Source of the DNA: Thermofilum sp. ex4484_15
GTDB lineage: Archaea; Thermoproteota; Thermoprotei; Thermofilales; EX4484-15
DNA length: 8,770 nt
NCBI GenBank assembly: GCA_002254595.1
Contig: NJEH01000028.1
Span: 1 to 8,770, forward strand
Direction of reading: 5' to 3'
The position numbers were made by a program, and so were the translations under genes. Shown here in pieces: positions 1 to 5,829 of the stretch. Positions within the stretch are counted from its first letter, which is position 1. Every line of letters starts with the position of its first letter. Under the pieces are notes generated by a model. The model saw nothing but the letters and a program-made list of their open reading frames with translations, made no database searches and was not told where the DNA came from.

Positions 1-421
1 CATTGAAGTAAGGTACGGGTAGCGGCCCTACCTTACCTATTATCAACGGTACCTTAATTATCAACTTCCAAAGGAACCCTTCCTTAACGTAAATACATAG
101 TTTAGCGTTAGGAGGGGGAGGACAGGTAAGCTTAAGGGATACCTTAACGGAAGAAGGCTTATTAGAAGGCCCTAAGGGAAGCTTAACGGAACCTAACCAA
201 CCTTTACCTTCCTGGAAGACGGCGATTAATATTTGTAAGCTAGGCCCCGGACCTATTTGGAGGATCGCAGTTAGGTAGTTACCTGTAATGCTATAACCTT
301 TTAAGGTTATGTTCCGCCTCGTTACTATTAGGGGATGCGATAGGGAAGGTACTAGGTAAGTGTTCACGATTATTAAACCTATTAAGGCTATTCCAATCGA
401 TGTTTTAAGTTTTAAGTACAT
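1..421 (-). CDS. Hypothetical membrane-anchored or secreted protein, 3' end outside window
   Basis: Reading the minus strand from the ATG at 421 gives 140 codons with no stop up to the window edge, so this is the N-terminal part of a longer gene. Residues 1-6 (MYLKLK) are basic and are followed by a hydrophobic stretch at about 8-25 (SIGIALIGLIIVNTYLV), which fits an uncleaved signal anchor or a signal peptide. The rest is rich in alternating hydrophobic and polar residues and in Pro/Gly, suggesting a beta-rich extracytoplasmic domain. Cys100 and Cys109 flank a PPPP run and could form a disulfide outside the cell. Codon use (TTA, GTA, ATA, CCT) matches the neighbouring genes, which supports real coding. 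I do not recognise a family. A TATA-like box about 26 bases upstream supports this start, possibly leaderless. It lies downstream of the radical SAM gene on the same strand but probably has its own promoter. Confidence 0.7.
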   Translation of the reverse strand, partial: MYLKLKTSIGIALIGLIIVNTYLVPSLSHPLIVTRRNITLKGYSITGNYLTAILQIGPGPSLQILIAVFQEGKGWLGSVKLPLGPSNKPSSVKVSLKLTCPPPPNAKLCIYVKEGFLWKLIIKVPLIIGKVGPLPVPYFN

Positions 422-446
422 CGTATTTAAATATAATACTCTATTT

Positions 447-454
447 ATTTAAAT
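447..454 (-). promoter_or_regulatory. TATA box for the 1-421 gene
   Basis: ATTTAAAT lies in a very AT-rich 62-bp spacer. Its centre is about 29 bases upstream of the ATG at 421, so transcription would begin within a few bases of the start codon (near-leaderless). This is inferred from spacing only. Other AT-rich words nearby could serve instead. Confidence 0.4.
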
Positions 455-465
455 ATACCTTTGTT

Positions 466-483
466 ATATAAAAATATCTTTAA
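466..483 (-). terminator. Possible U-rich terminator after the radical SAM gene
   Basis: On the minus strand, the bases just after the TAG stop of the 484-1527 gene include an ATTTTT run with no GC-rich stem. Archaeal termination often needs only a U-rich tract, so this is plausible but weak. Confidence 0.25.
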
Positions 484-1527
484 CTAATTTACCCTCTTAA
501 TTCTCCATAGCTTTAACATGTCTTTTAATTGAAGTAAGTTCCCCAATCCGTACCTGAAGGTCCCGGATATTATGGTAGTACATTGGGACCAGCACCCCTC
601 GCATTTTAAAACTTTAGCCCATGCGTTACCGTTACTTAGCAATAACTCCTTAAATTCCTTACTTAATATATTCCCTATGACGGTATCCTCCCTTATGGGA
701 CATAACATTAACTCGCCCTTCCAGTTAACGCCTACATATAGCTTACCGGCATCGCACAATTTAACCTCCATCCTACCTCGGAAGTAATCCCTAAGCCCCA
801 TTATGTACCAGTAAGGGTCTACTAAATAACCTTCATTCTCCTCCTTAAGCGAAAGTAGTCCGTTCACCAATTTATCGATGCCCTCCTTAGGTACGGAAAG
901 TTCCTCCGGAGGGGGATAAGCCCTTTCGACCGTACCGCCTATCGGCTGGAAGGATACGTAATCTACTCTATCTTTTAAATAAAGGAAGAACTCCTTTACC
1001 TCATGCCAATTAGCCGAGTAAATCGTCGTAGCTACGCCTACGGCCGTGCCAGAGTACCGCTTTAAGTTTTCGATACCTTTTAAAGCGTACTTAAAGGCCC
1101 CCCTTACCCCTCTAGTCTTATCGTGTACTTCCTCGAAACCGTCTAGCGATACCGTAATAGCGTCGAAGACCCTACCTAAGCGCTTAGCCCTTAGAGGGGT
1201 TATCAAGGTACCGTTAGTATTTAAAGTATTAATGCAACCGTAATCCCTAGACCTTTCGGCTAGGATTTCAAGGTCCTTTCTCAATAAGGGCTCCCCTCCG
1301 CTATAGTTTATGTAAACTACCCCCTCGTCGTAAAGTTTATCGATAACTTCTAAGGCCTCCTTAGTGCTTAACTCCCCTTCCCTCTTCTTCCACCTTTCGC
1401 AGAATACGCATCTTAAATTACATCTAGCCGTTACGTAGAATACGGCTAAGAGGGGTTTAGGCCTTCCTAACTTATAGGAGAAGTACCCTCTTAAAGCCCT
1501 TTTAAGTAACTTAAGTTCCCTCGACAT
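484..1527 (-). CDS. Radical SAM protein with SPASM-like C-terminal iron-sulfur domain
   Basis: The 347-residue protein has the radical SAM cluster motif CNLRCVFC (Cys36, Cys40, Cys43), which binds a 4Fe-4S cluster that cleaves S-adenosylmethionine. SGGEP at 76-80 and LNTNGTLIT at about 102-110 are typical of the MoaA/PqqE/SPASM branch. The C-terminal Cys258, Cys276, Cys309, Cys312 and Cys316 (pattern C..C...CxxCxxxC) indicate an auxiliary-cluster SPASM or twitch domain. Such enzymes modify peptides, proteins or cofactors, but the substrate cannot be read from this sequence. No precursor-peptide gene is evident beside it. It starts 13 bases after the stop of the EamA transporter gene, so the two are probably cotranscribed from the promoter near 2447. 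Only a weak ribosome site (GAG) precedes the ATG. The class is secure; the specific function is unknown. Confidence 0.9.
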   Translation of the reverse strand: MSRELKLLKRALRGYFSYKLGRPKPLLAVFYVTARCNLRCVFCERWKKREGELSTKEALEVIDKLYDEGVVYINYSGGEPLLRKDLEILAERSRDYGCINTLNTNGTLITPLRAKRLGRVFDAITVSLDGFEEVHDKTRGVRGAFKYALKGIENLKRYSGTAVGVATTIYSANWHEVKEFFLYLKDRVDYVSFQPIGGTVERAYPPPEELSVPKEGIDKLVNGLLSLKEENEGYLVDPYWYIMGLRDYFRGRMEVKLCDAGKLYVGVNWKGELMLCPIREDTVIGNILSKEFKELLLSNGNAWAKVLKCEGCWSQCTTIISGTFRYGLGNLLQLKDMLKLWRIKRVN

Positions 1528-1540
1528 AGGACGTTCTCAT

Positions 1541-2422
1541 TTAGTACTTCAACAAATAAATACCCGCCGTTATAGCTAATATACCTAATAAATGCCTTAA
1601 CCCTACCTTCTCCCTTAGCAATACGGAACTTAGTAATGCCGTTAATACGGGTGAGGAGGAGGTAAGTACCGAAGCCTTAGAAGCTCCTAATTCCCCTAGG
1701 GAGTAGAAGAATAACAACGGTCCTAACCCTATCCCCAATAAGCCTCCGCTTATTACGTACTTAGCGCTCTTAAATACTTTCCTAACTTCGCTCCTCCTAA
1801 TTATGGAATAAGGTATTAACAATAACGTTAAGAATGATAACCTAATTACGTTAAAGGGGAGGGGATCGGTGAATAGTAAGCCCAATTTAGTGAAAGCTAC
1901 GCTAGCCCCCCAGGAGATCGAGGTAATTAAAGAGTAAGCGAGCCCTTTTAAACCCAATTCCCCCGCATTCTCGCTCGGATAACCTAAGTAAGTTACTGCT
2001 ATGCCTATTATAACTAGTAAAGAGGAATAAAATACCCCCGTACTTAACTTCTCCCCGCTTAATAACCAAACGAAGAGGGTAGCGGGTAGTGAGTAACTAT
2101 AAGCGATGGGGTAAACTACGGTAACGCTCATGTACTTTAAGGCCTTGAAGAAAGTTATATCGCCTAATATTAAGGCGAAGAAGGCGGAAAGTAAGGCGTA
2201 AACTAAGGCGGGCGAGCTTAACGTAAGCGATCCTCCCTTAAGAATTAATAGACCTAAGTAAAGTACGGTAAGGGAGAAAGGGGCCCTTAGGCAGTTAAGT
2301 AGTAATACGTCGGCAGGCGAGCCCTTAAGCCCAGCCCTATAAAGTATGGCAGCTAAGGAGAAGGAGATAGCGGCACCTAACCCGGTCGCTAATCCCATTA
2401 TCAAGGCCTTTCCCCTACTCAA
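1541..2422 (-). CDS. EamA/DMT-superfamily transporter, 10 membrane helices
   Basis: The 293-residue protein is almost entirely hydrophobic, with about ten membrane segments arranged as two EamA repeats (roughly residues 8-145 and 160-292), the usual architecture and length of drug/metabolite transporters. The motif around residues 105-125 (VVYPIAYSYSLPATLFVWLL) and the C-terminal segment from SSSPVLTALLSSVLLREK are typical of EamA repeats. These proteins export or import small metabolites such as amino acids or purines; the substrate is not predictable. The start is a TTG at 2422, placed about 25 bases from the centre of a TATA box, so the mRNA is probably leaderless. An internal ATG at Met9 is an alternative but would cut into the first helix. 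It is the first gene of an operon with the radical SAM gene, 13 bases downstream. Confidence 0.88.
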   Translation of the reverse strand: MSRGKALIMGLATGLGAAISFSLAAILYRAGLKGSPADVLLLNCLRAPFSLTVLYLGLLILKGGSLTLSSPALVYALLSAFFALILGDITFFKALKYMSVTVVYPIAYSYSLPATLFVWLLSGEKLSTGVFYSSLLVIIGIAVTYLGYPSENAGELGLKGLAYSLITSISWGASVAFTKLGLLFTDPLPFNVIRLSFLTLLLIPYSIIRRSEVRKVFKSAKYVISGGLLGIGLGPLLFFYSLGELGASKASVLTSSSPVLTALLSSVLLREKVGLRHLLGILAITAGIYLLKY

Positions 2423-2452
2423 GGCTTTTTAATTACTCATCTATTTATAAAC
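2423..2452. promoter_or_regulatory. 30-bp divergent promoter region with two opposed TATA boxes
   Basis: The whole spacer between two divergent start codons is 30 bp. The self-complementary TTTATAAA at 2444-2451 is centred about 25 bases from the TTG at 2422 and fits the transporter promoter. TTTTTAAT at 2426-2433 is centred about 24 bases from the GTG at 2453 (30 from the ATG at 2459) and fits the PflX-like gene. Each box lies close to the other gene's predicted start, so both transcripts would be leaderless. Positions come from spacing rules, not from measured start sites. Confidence 0.55.
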
Positions 2453-3574
2453 GTGAATATGTGGAGGATATTAAGGCCCGATGCGGTAAGGGTATGGAAC
2501 TTAGAGGAGGTAAGGGATAGCTTACGCTGGTATCATATGGTCATGAGGGGCGAAAGACCAGCGAAGTACTTAATATGTAAGAAGGTAGCCCTCGAGATAG
2601 ACAAGCCCTTAACTTCTCTAAGCGAGGACGCTCTATGGAAGCTACATAGGGAGGCTTCCAGTAACTTTAAAGCTTTATGGCGTAAAACGAGGGAGGGAGA
2701 GGTAAGTTTAGAGGAGTTAAGTGATCCTAAGGTAAGCTATTTGGATCTTAAAGTAGAGCTCGCCTTCAGGATGTTAAGGAAGTGCGAATTTTGCGAACGT
2801 AAATGCGGGGTCGATAGGCTTAAGGGGGAAAAAGGCTTCTGTAAGTTGGACAGCAATTCGCGAGTAGCATCCTATTTCCTCCATATGGGGGAGGAAGCAC
2901 CTTTAGTACCTAGCGGTACCATCTTCTTCACCTCCTGTAATAGTTCATGCGTTTTCTGCCAAAATTGGGATATAAGCCAGGATCCTTTAAGCGGGGTAGA
3001 GGTATCCCCGGAGGAGTTAGCAAACATTATGGAGTACTTAAGGCGGGAAGGAGCTAAAAATATAAATTTCGTAGGCGGGGATCCCACGCCGCATTTACAT
3101 AACATCGTTAAAGCCTTAAAATACACGGACGTAAACGTACCGTTGCTTTGGAATAGTAACTTTTACATGAGCTTAAAAGCTTGCGAGCTCTTAATCGACT
3201 TAATGGATATAGCTTTGCCAGACTTAAAGTGGGGTAATGATAGATGCGCCCTAAGGTTGTCTAAACTACCTAATTATTTCAAAGTAGTAACTAGAAATAT
3301 AAAATTATTTTATGATAGCGAGGTGGAAACTATAATAAGGCATTTAGTATTACCCAGCCACTTAAATTGTTGTACTAGGCCGGTACTAAAGTGGATAGCG
3401 GAGAATTGCCCTAAGGCCTTAGTAAACGTCATGGATCAATGGCATCCCGATTATCTAGTAGCCCGATATCCCGAGAAGTACCCCGACATATCTAGGTACT
3501 TAACAGAGGATGAAATAAAGGAAGCTTACGAAGAAGCTGAAAGGTTAAAATTGAGGTGGAGGGCAGTATCTTAG
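2453..3574 (+). CDS. PflX-type (COG1313-like) radical SAM iron-sulfur protein
   Basis: The 373-residue protein has an N-terminal helical region, then a cysteine motif (Cys111, Cys114, Cys118, Cys130, context CEFCERKCGVDR...GFC) characteristic of PflX proteins. The radical SAM motif follows (Cys162, Cys166, Cys169; context TSCNSSCVFCQNW), with FVGGDPTPH at about 206-214 replacing the usual GGEP. The family is annotated as related to pyruvate formate-lyase activating enzyme, but its substrate is not established as far as I know, and no glycyl-radical enzyme gene is visible here. The GTG at 2453 gives a leaderless start; the in-frame ATG at 2459 is nearly as good. The gene ends 16 bases before the dcd start on the same strand, so the two probably form an operon, though no functional link is evident. 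Confidence 0.88.
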   Translation: MNMWRILRPDAVRVWNLEEVRDSLRWYHMVMRGERPAKYLICKKVALEIDKPLTSLSEDALWKLHREASSNFKALWRKTREGEVSLEELSDPKVSYLDLKVELAFRMLRKCEFCERKCGVDRLKGEKGFCKLDSNSRVASYFLHMGEEAPLVPSGTIFFTSCNSSCVFCQNWDISQDPLSGVEVSPEELANIMEYLRREGAKNINFVGGDPTPHLHNIVKALKYTDVNVPLLWNSNFYMSLKACELLIDLMDIALPDLKWGNDRCALRLSKLPNYFKVVTRNIKLFYDSEVETIIRHLVLPSHLNCCTRPVLKWIAENCPKALVNVMDQWHPDYLVARYPEKYPDISRYLTEDEIKEAYEEAERLKLRWRAVS

Positions 3575-3576
3575 TT

Positions 3577-3583
3577 AAGGTGG
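3577..3583 (+). promoter_or_regulatory. Ribosome binding site of dcd
   Basis: AAGGTGG lies in the 16-base gap after the upstream stop codon. Its GGTG core ends 8 bases before the GTG at 3591, a good archaeal Shine-Dalgarno spacing that supports this non-ATG start inside the operon. Confidence 0.6.
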
Positions 3584-3590
3584 AAAGTAA

Positions 3591-5195
3591 GTGGCGGTAT
3601 TAAGCGATGTAGATCTATTAAAATACATAAGGGAGGGTAAACTTAAGGTAGTACCCTTAAGCGAGGATACCGTAAGGGAGAACGGTTTAGACTTAAGGTT
3701 AGGGAACCAGATAGCTAGGTTAAGGCGTACCGCTAAGGTATTCGAGCCGGGCTGCGATCTTAGCGAGTTTTACGAAGTGGAGGAAGCCGATTCGTTCATA
3801 ATAGGCCCTCACGAACACGTCCTCCTACATACTTTAGAATACGTAAAGTTACCTAACGATTTAATGGGTTTCGTTAATTTAAGGAGTACTTTCGCTAGGC
3901 TAGGCTTATTCATACCTCCTTGCCTTCATCCAGAAACCCCTTTATTATTAGGGGACGGTAGCGTTAAGGAAGCATACGAAGTCAGTTCACTCCTCTTAAG
4001 TTTTTCCTTAAACGATTACGTCCTTAAGCCCGCTAAAGCCCGTAAGGTGAACGCGTGGTCCGATTTCTTAGTGGAAATAGAAACCGAGAGGTTCGCCTGT
4101 AAGGTAACCCCTAGGCATAAGTTCTTAACTTATAGGGGAGGAGAGCTCGTAGAATTAATGGCATCGGAGCTCAAGCCTAACGACCTATTAGCCGTACCGC
4201 TGTTACTTAACTTCCCCAGGGGGGATAACGTAATTAAACGTAAGTTAGCTATGTTGCTCGGCTACCTTAGCGGAAAGGGGGAAGTAGAAGGGGGGAACGT
4301 GCTCTTAAAGGGGGATTTACATCCCTACGTTAATCTAGCGGAGGAATTGGGGGGATATGTTAAGCGCGGGTATGGGGAGGCGGTAATAAGGGGGAAATTA
4401 GCTAGGTTAATATTATCATCTTATACGGAATGTTTAAAGGATGGGGAGGGAAGGAGAGTTCCTAGAGCCCTGGATCCCGAGTACTCCCATTATTATTTAG
4501 CAGGTTTATTCGATGCCGTTTCCTACGAGCGTGGGGGTAATATTATTTTAAAACTCCCGAGCGGAGCGTTAACTAACGAGGTCCAATTGCTACTATTAAA
4601 GGAAGGCGTTTATGCCTTTAAGGAAGCTAATTGTTTAGTAATTAAAGGAGTAATTAATATAAGTAATTTTAAGGAGAGGGTAGGTAAGTACTGCCATAGG
4701 GGTTTCTCCTACGAGACCTCGCCTTGTAACGACGATTACGTTTATTTAACTGAGGATGTAGCGAGGGAAGCGGAAAGGGTACTCGAAGTACGTGCCGACG
4801 AATGCGGATGGCTTTTGAACCGCTCCGACTTAGAGGAACTTAATAGATCCCTTCGGGACGGCTCACTACTTAGTAAATTAAGTAAGTTAAGTAAATTAAG
4901 GTGGGATAGGGTACTTAGGGTGAAGTTTAAGGAATACGGGGGAGTAGTCGTAGACTTCGAGGAACCCCTTAACCGCCATTACTTAGCTGGCCCCTTTATA
5001 ACCCATAATACCGTAATAGACGCCGGTTTCGAAGGGCAACTAACCATAGAGCTGGTAGGGGGGGAGTTCCCCGTGAGACTAACCACCGGTACTAGGTTCC
5101 TTCACGTTATCTTCTCTAAGCTCTCCTCTCCGGCTAGTAGGCCGTACAAGGGTAAGTATCAAGGCCAAAGGGGAGTAAAGTTACCTAAGTTCTAA
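3591..5195 (+). CDS. dcd: dCTP deaminase interrupted by an intein
   Basis: The ORF encodes 534 residues, of which 1-110 and 474-534 join into a 171-residue dCTP deaminase. This enzyme converts dCTP to dUTP and ammonia on the route to dTTP. The N-terminal extein has the ENGLDLRLGN motif (about 30-39) and VNLRSTFARLGLFIPP (95-110), with Ser99 and Arg103 corresponding to E. coli Ser111 and Arg115. The C-terminal extein resumes at TVIDAGFEGQLTIEL, where Glu487 (124 after splicing) matches the catalytic Glu138 of E. coli. It ends in GKYQGQRGVKLPKF, like crenarchaeal Dcd. The length agrees with archaeal mono-functional enzymes; a bifunctional deaminase/dUTPase cannot be excluded. Residues 111-473 are the intein, so the enzyme cannot be active until splicing occurs. 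The start is GTG with GGTG 8 bases upstream. The last 15 bases overlap the convergent archaemetzincin gene. Confidence 0.95.
   Translation: MAVLSDVDLLKYIREGKLKVVPLSEDTVRENGLDLRLGNQIARLRRTAKVFEPGCDLSEFYEVEEADSFIIGPHEHVLLHTLEYVKLPNDLMGFVNLRSTFARLGLFIPPCLHPETPLLLGDGSVKEAYEVSSLLLSFSLNDYVLKPAKARKVNAWSDFLVEIETERFACKVTPRHKFLTYRGGELVELMASELKPNDLLAVPLLLNFPRGDNVIKRKLAMLLGYLSGKGEVEGGNVLLKGDLHPYVNLAEELGGYVKRGYGEAVIRGKLARLILSSYTECLKDGEGRRVPRALDPEYSHYYLAGLFDAVSYERGGNIILKLPSGALTNEVQLLLLKEGVYAFKEANCLVIKGVINISNFKERVGKYCHRGFSYETSPCNDDYVYLTEDVAREAERVLEVRADECGWLLNRSDLEELNRSLRDGSLLSKLSKLSKLRWDRVLRVKFKEYGGVVVDFEEPLNRHYLAGPFITHNTVIDAGFEGQLTIELVGGEFPVRLTTGTRFLHVIFSKLSSPASRPYKGKYQGQRGVKLPKF
3921..5009 (+). mobile_element. 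Intein (363 aa) with splicing domain and degenerate LAGLIDADG endonuclease
   Basis: The insertion encodes residues 111-473. Block A begins at Cys111 (CLHPETPLLLGDGS). Block B holds the TxxH motif (Thr173, His176; KVTPRH). Block F is VVVDFEEPLNRHYLAG (452-466), and block G ends THN with penultimate His472 and terminal Asn473. The +1 residue is Thr474, a permitted nucleophile. Joining PP to TVIDAG restores an uninterrupted deaminase motif, so the boundaries are firm. Residues about 213-400 form a two-motif homing endonuclease domain: LLGYLSGKG (222-230) and LAGLFDAVS (303-311), with a block-D-like VPRAL at 290-294. The acidic residue at position 8 of each motif is replaced, by Lys229 (4275-4277) and Val310 (4518-4520), so nuclease activity is probably lost. 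The intein has seven cysteines (111, 170, 281, 348, 368, 379, 405). Codon use matches the host, suggesting long residence. Confidence 0.95.
4872..4898 (+). repeat. 9-bp tandem repeat, three copies, in the intein
   Basis: AGTAAATTA, AGTAAGTTA and AGTAAATTA follow each other directly and encode Ser-Lys-Leu three times (residues 428-436). The repeat lies between the decayed endonuclease domain and block F, in a region likely to tolerate length change. Replication slippage in a neutral linker is the simplest explanation. Confidence 0.8.
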
Positions 5196-5717
5196 GCGAG
5201 CTCCTAGGAGTTCCCTGCACCTCCTGCAGTAACTAGCTTCCTTAATATCGGTATCCGATATGGAGTTACTAAAGTGCATAACGCACCTAGGGTTCGGGCA
5301 GTGGGTTAAACCGTAAAGGTGTCCTATTTCATGTAATGCTTCCTTTAAGGATCTAATTAAGAATAATTCCCTTGAAGATGGCTTCCCGTAAAACTCCTCT
5401 TTAAGCCTCTCTAAGAATATTACCCCATAATTACCGTTAAGTTCCGCTTCCCCGAATACGAAATTCAACCCGGGGGAGTAACCATCCCCGTTTACTACGC
5501 CTAGCACCTTTCCCCTCTTTACTTTGACTACTTTCCTTAAGTAACTCAATACCTTATCTGCATTGTATTGTTCCCTAAGTTCATCAAAGGCTTCTATAGG
5601 TAACTTTAAGTTAATTTCCGATATCCTCACCTCAACACCTAATTCCTTGGCGATTCCCTGCCTTAAGTAAGTAAGCACCCCTCCTTCAACATCTCTTAGC
5701 GGTTGTATTATTATCAA
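5181..5717 (-). CDS. amzA: Archaemetzincin, zinc metalloprotease
   Basis: The 178-residue protein carries HEIGHLYGLTH (His129, Glu130, His133, Gly136, His139), the extended HExxHxxGxxH zinc site of metzincins. Cys140, Cys145, Cys164 and Cys167 follow, the second structural zinc site special to archaemetzincins, and Met147 (context CVMHF) is the Met-turn. Length fits the family. There is no signal peptide, so it should be cytoplasmic; natural substrates are not known to me, and it presumably cleaves peptides or proteins. The start is the TTG at 5717, supported by an AGGGGG ribosome site 5 bases upstream and by the first beta strand (IIIQPL) expected in this family. It converges on dcd with a 15-base overlap of coding ends and diverges from the winged-helix gene. 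Confidence 0.93.
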   Translation of the reverse strand: MIIIQPLRDVEGGVLTYLRQGIAKELGVEVRISEINLKLPIEAFDELREQYNADKVLSYLRKVVKVKRGKVLGVVNGDGYSPGLNFVFGEAELNGNYGVIFLERLKEEFYGKPSSRELFLIRSLKEALHEIGHLYGLTHCPNPRCVMHFSNSISDTDIKEASYCRRCRELLGARLELR

Positions 5718-5722
5718 CGATA

Positions 5723-5728
5723 CCCCCT
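5723..5728 (-). promoter_or_regulatory. Ribosome binding site deciding the TTG start of amzA
   Basis: Minus-strand AGGGGG ends 5 bases before the TTG at 5717. No ATG or GTG offers a better start in this frame nearby, so this purine run supports the TTG call and shows that the mRNA has a leader. Confidence 0.5.
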
Positions 5729-5739
5729 TAGCTTACACT

Positions 5740-5759
5740 GCGTACCGGCTAATGTACGC
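5740..5759. promoter_or_regulatory. Interrupted palindrome in the amzA leader or promoter
   Basis: GCGTAC (5740-5745) and GTACGC (5754-5759) are perfect 6-bp inverted arms around an 8-base spacer. The element lies 23-42 bases upstream of the amzA start codon, near where its transcription should begin. It could be a dimeric repressor site or an RNA hairpin in the leader. No protein partner is known. Confidence 0.4.
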
Positions 5760-5772
5760 TACAAGTACTTAA

Positions 5773-5820
5773 CTATTTCGCTATGGAATTTATATAGGTT
5801 AAATACATAATTCGAAATAG
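5773..5820. promoter_or_regulatory. 8-bp inverted repeat bracketing the winged-helix gene's core promoter
   Basis: CTATTTCG (5773-5780) and CGAAATAG (5813-5820) are perfect inverted arms whose centres are 40 bp apart, about four helical turns. Between them lies the TATA box TTTATATA (5789-5796). The right arm covers the predicted transcription start (about 5818) and touches the ribosome site AGGAG (5819-5823). The left arm lies upstream of the TFB-recognition region. This geometry suits repression, possibly autoregulation, by the adjacent winged-helix protein. That role is inference. Confidence 0.5.
5789..5796 (+). promoter_or_regulatory. TATA box of the winged-helix regulator gene
   Basis: TTTATATA is centred about 37 bases upstream of the ATG at 5830. 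Initiation about 26 bases downstream would fall near 5818 and give an mRNA that begins just at the AGGAG ribosome site. Confidence 0.6.
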
Positions 5821-5829
5821 GAGAAGGCT

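Noticed and set aside
572..787. Plus-strand ORF opposite the radical SAM gene
   Set aside because: It is antisense to the well-supported SPASM-domain coding sequence and has no recognisable protein features.
1046..1243. Plus-strand ORF opposite the radical SAM gene
   Set aside because: Shadow frame of the 484-1527 gene, low-complexity composition and no motif.
2872..3126. Minus-strand ORF inside the PflX-like gene
   Set aside because: The plus strand here encodes the conserved radical SAM cysteines; the antisense frame is a shadow.
5198..5213. Palindrome GAGCTCCTAGGAGTTC at the 3' end of amzA
   Set aside because: It has no loop, so it cannot form a useful RNA hairpin, and it is explained by amzA codons; chance is likely.
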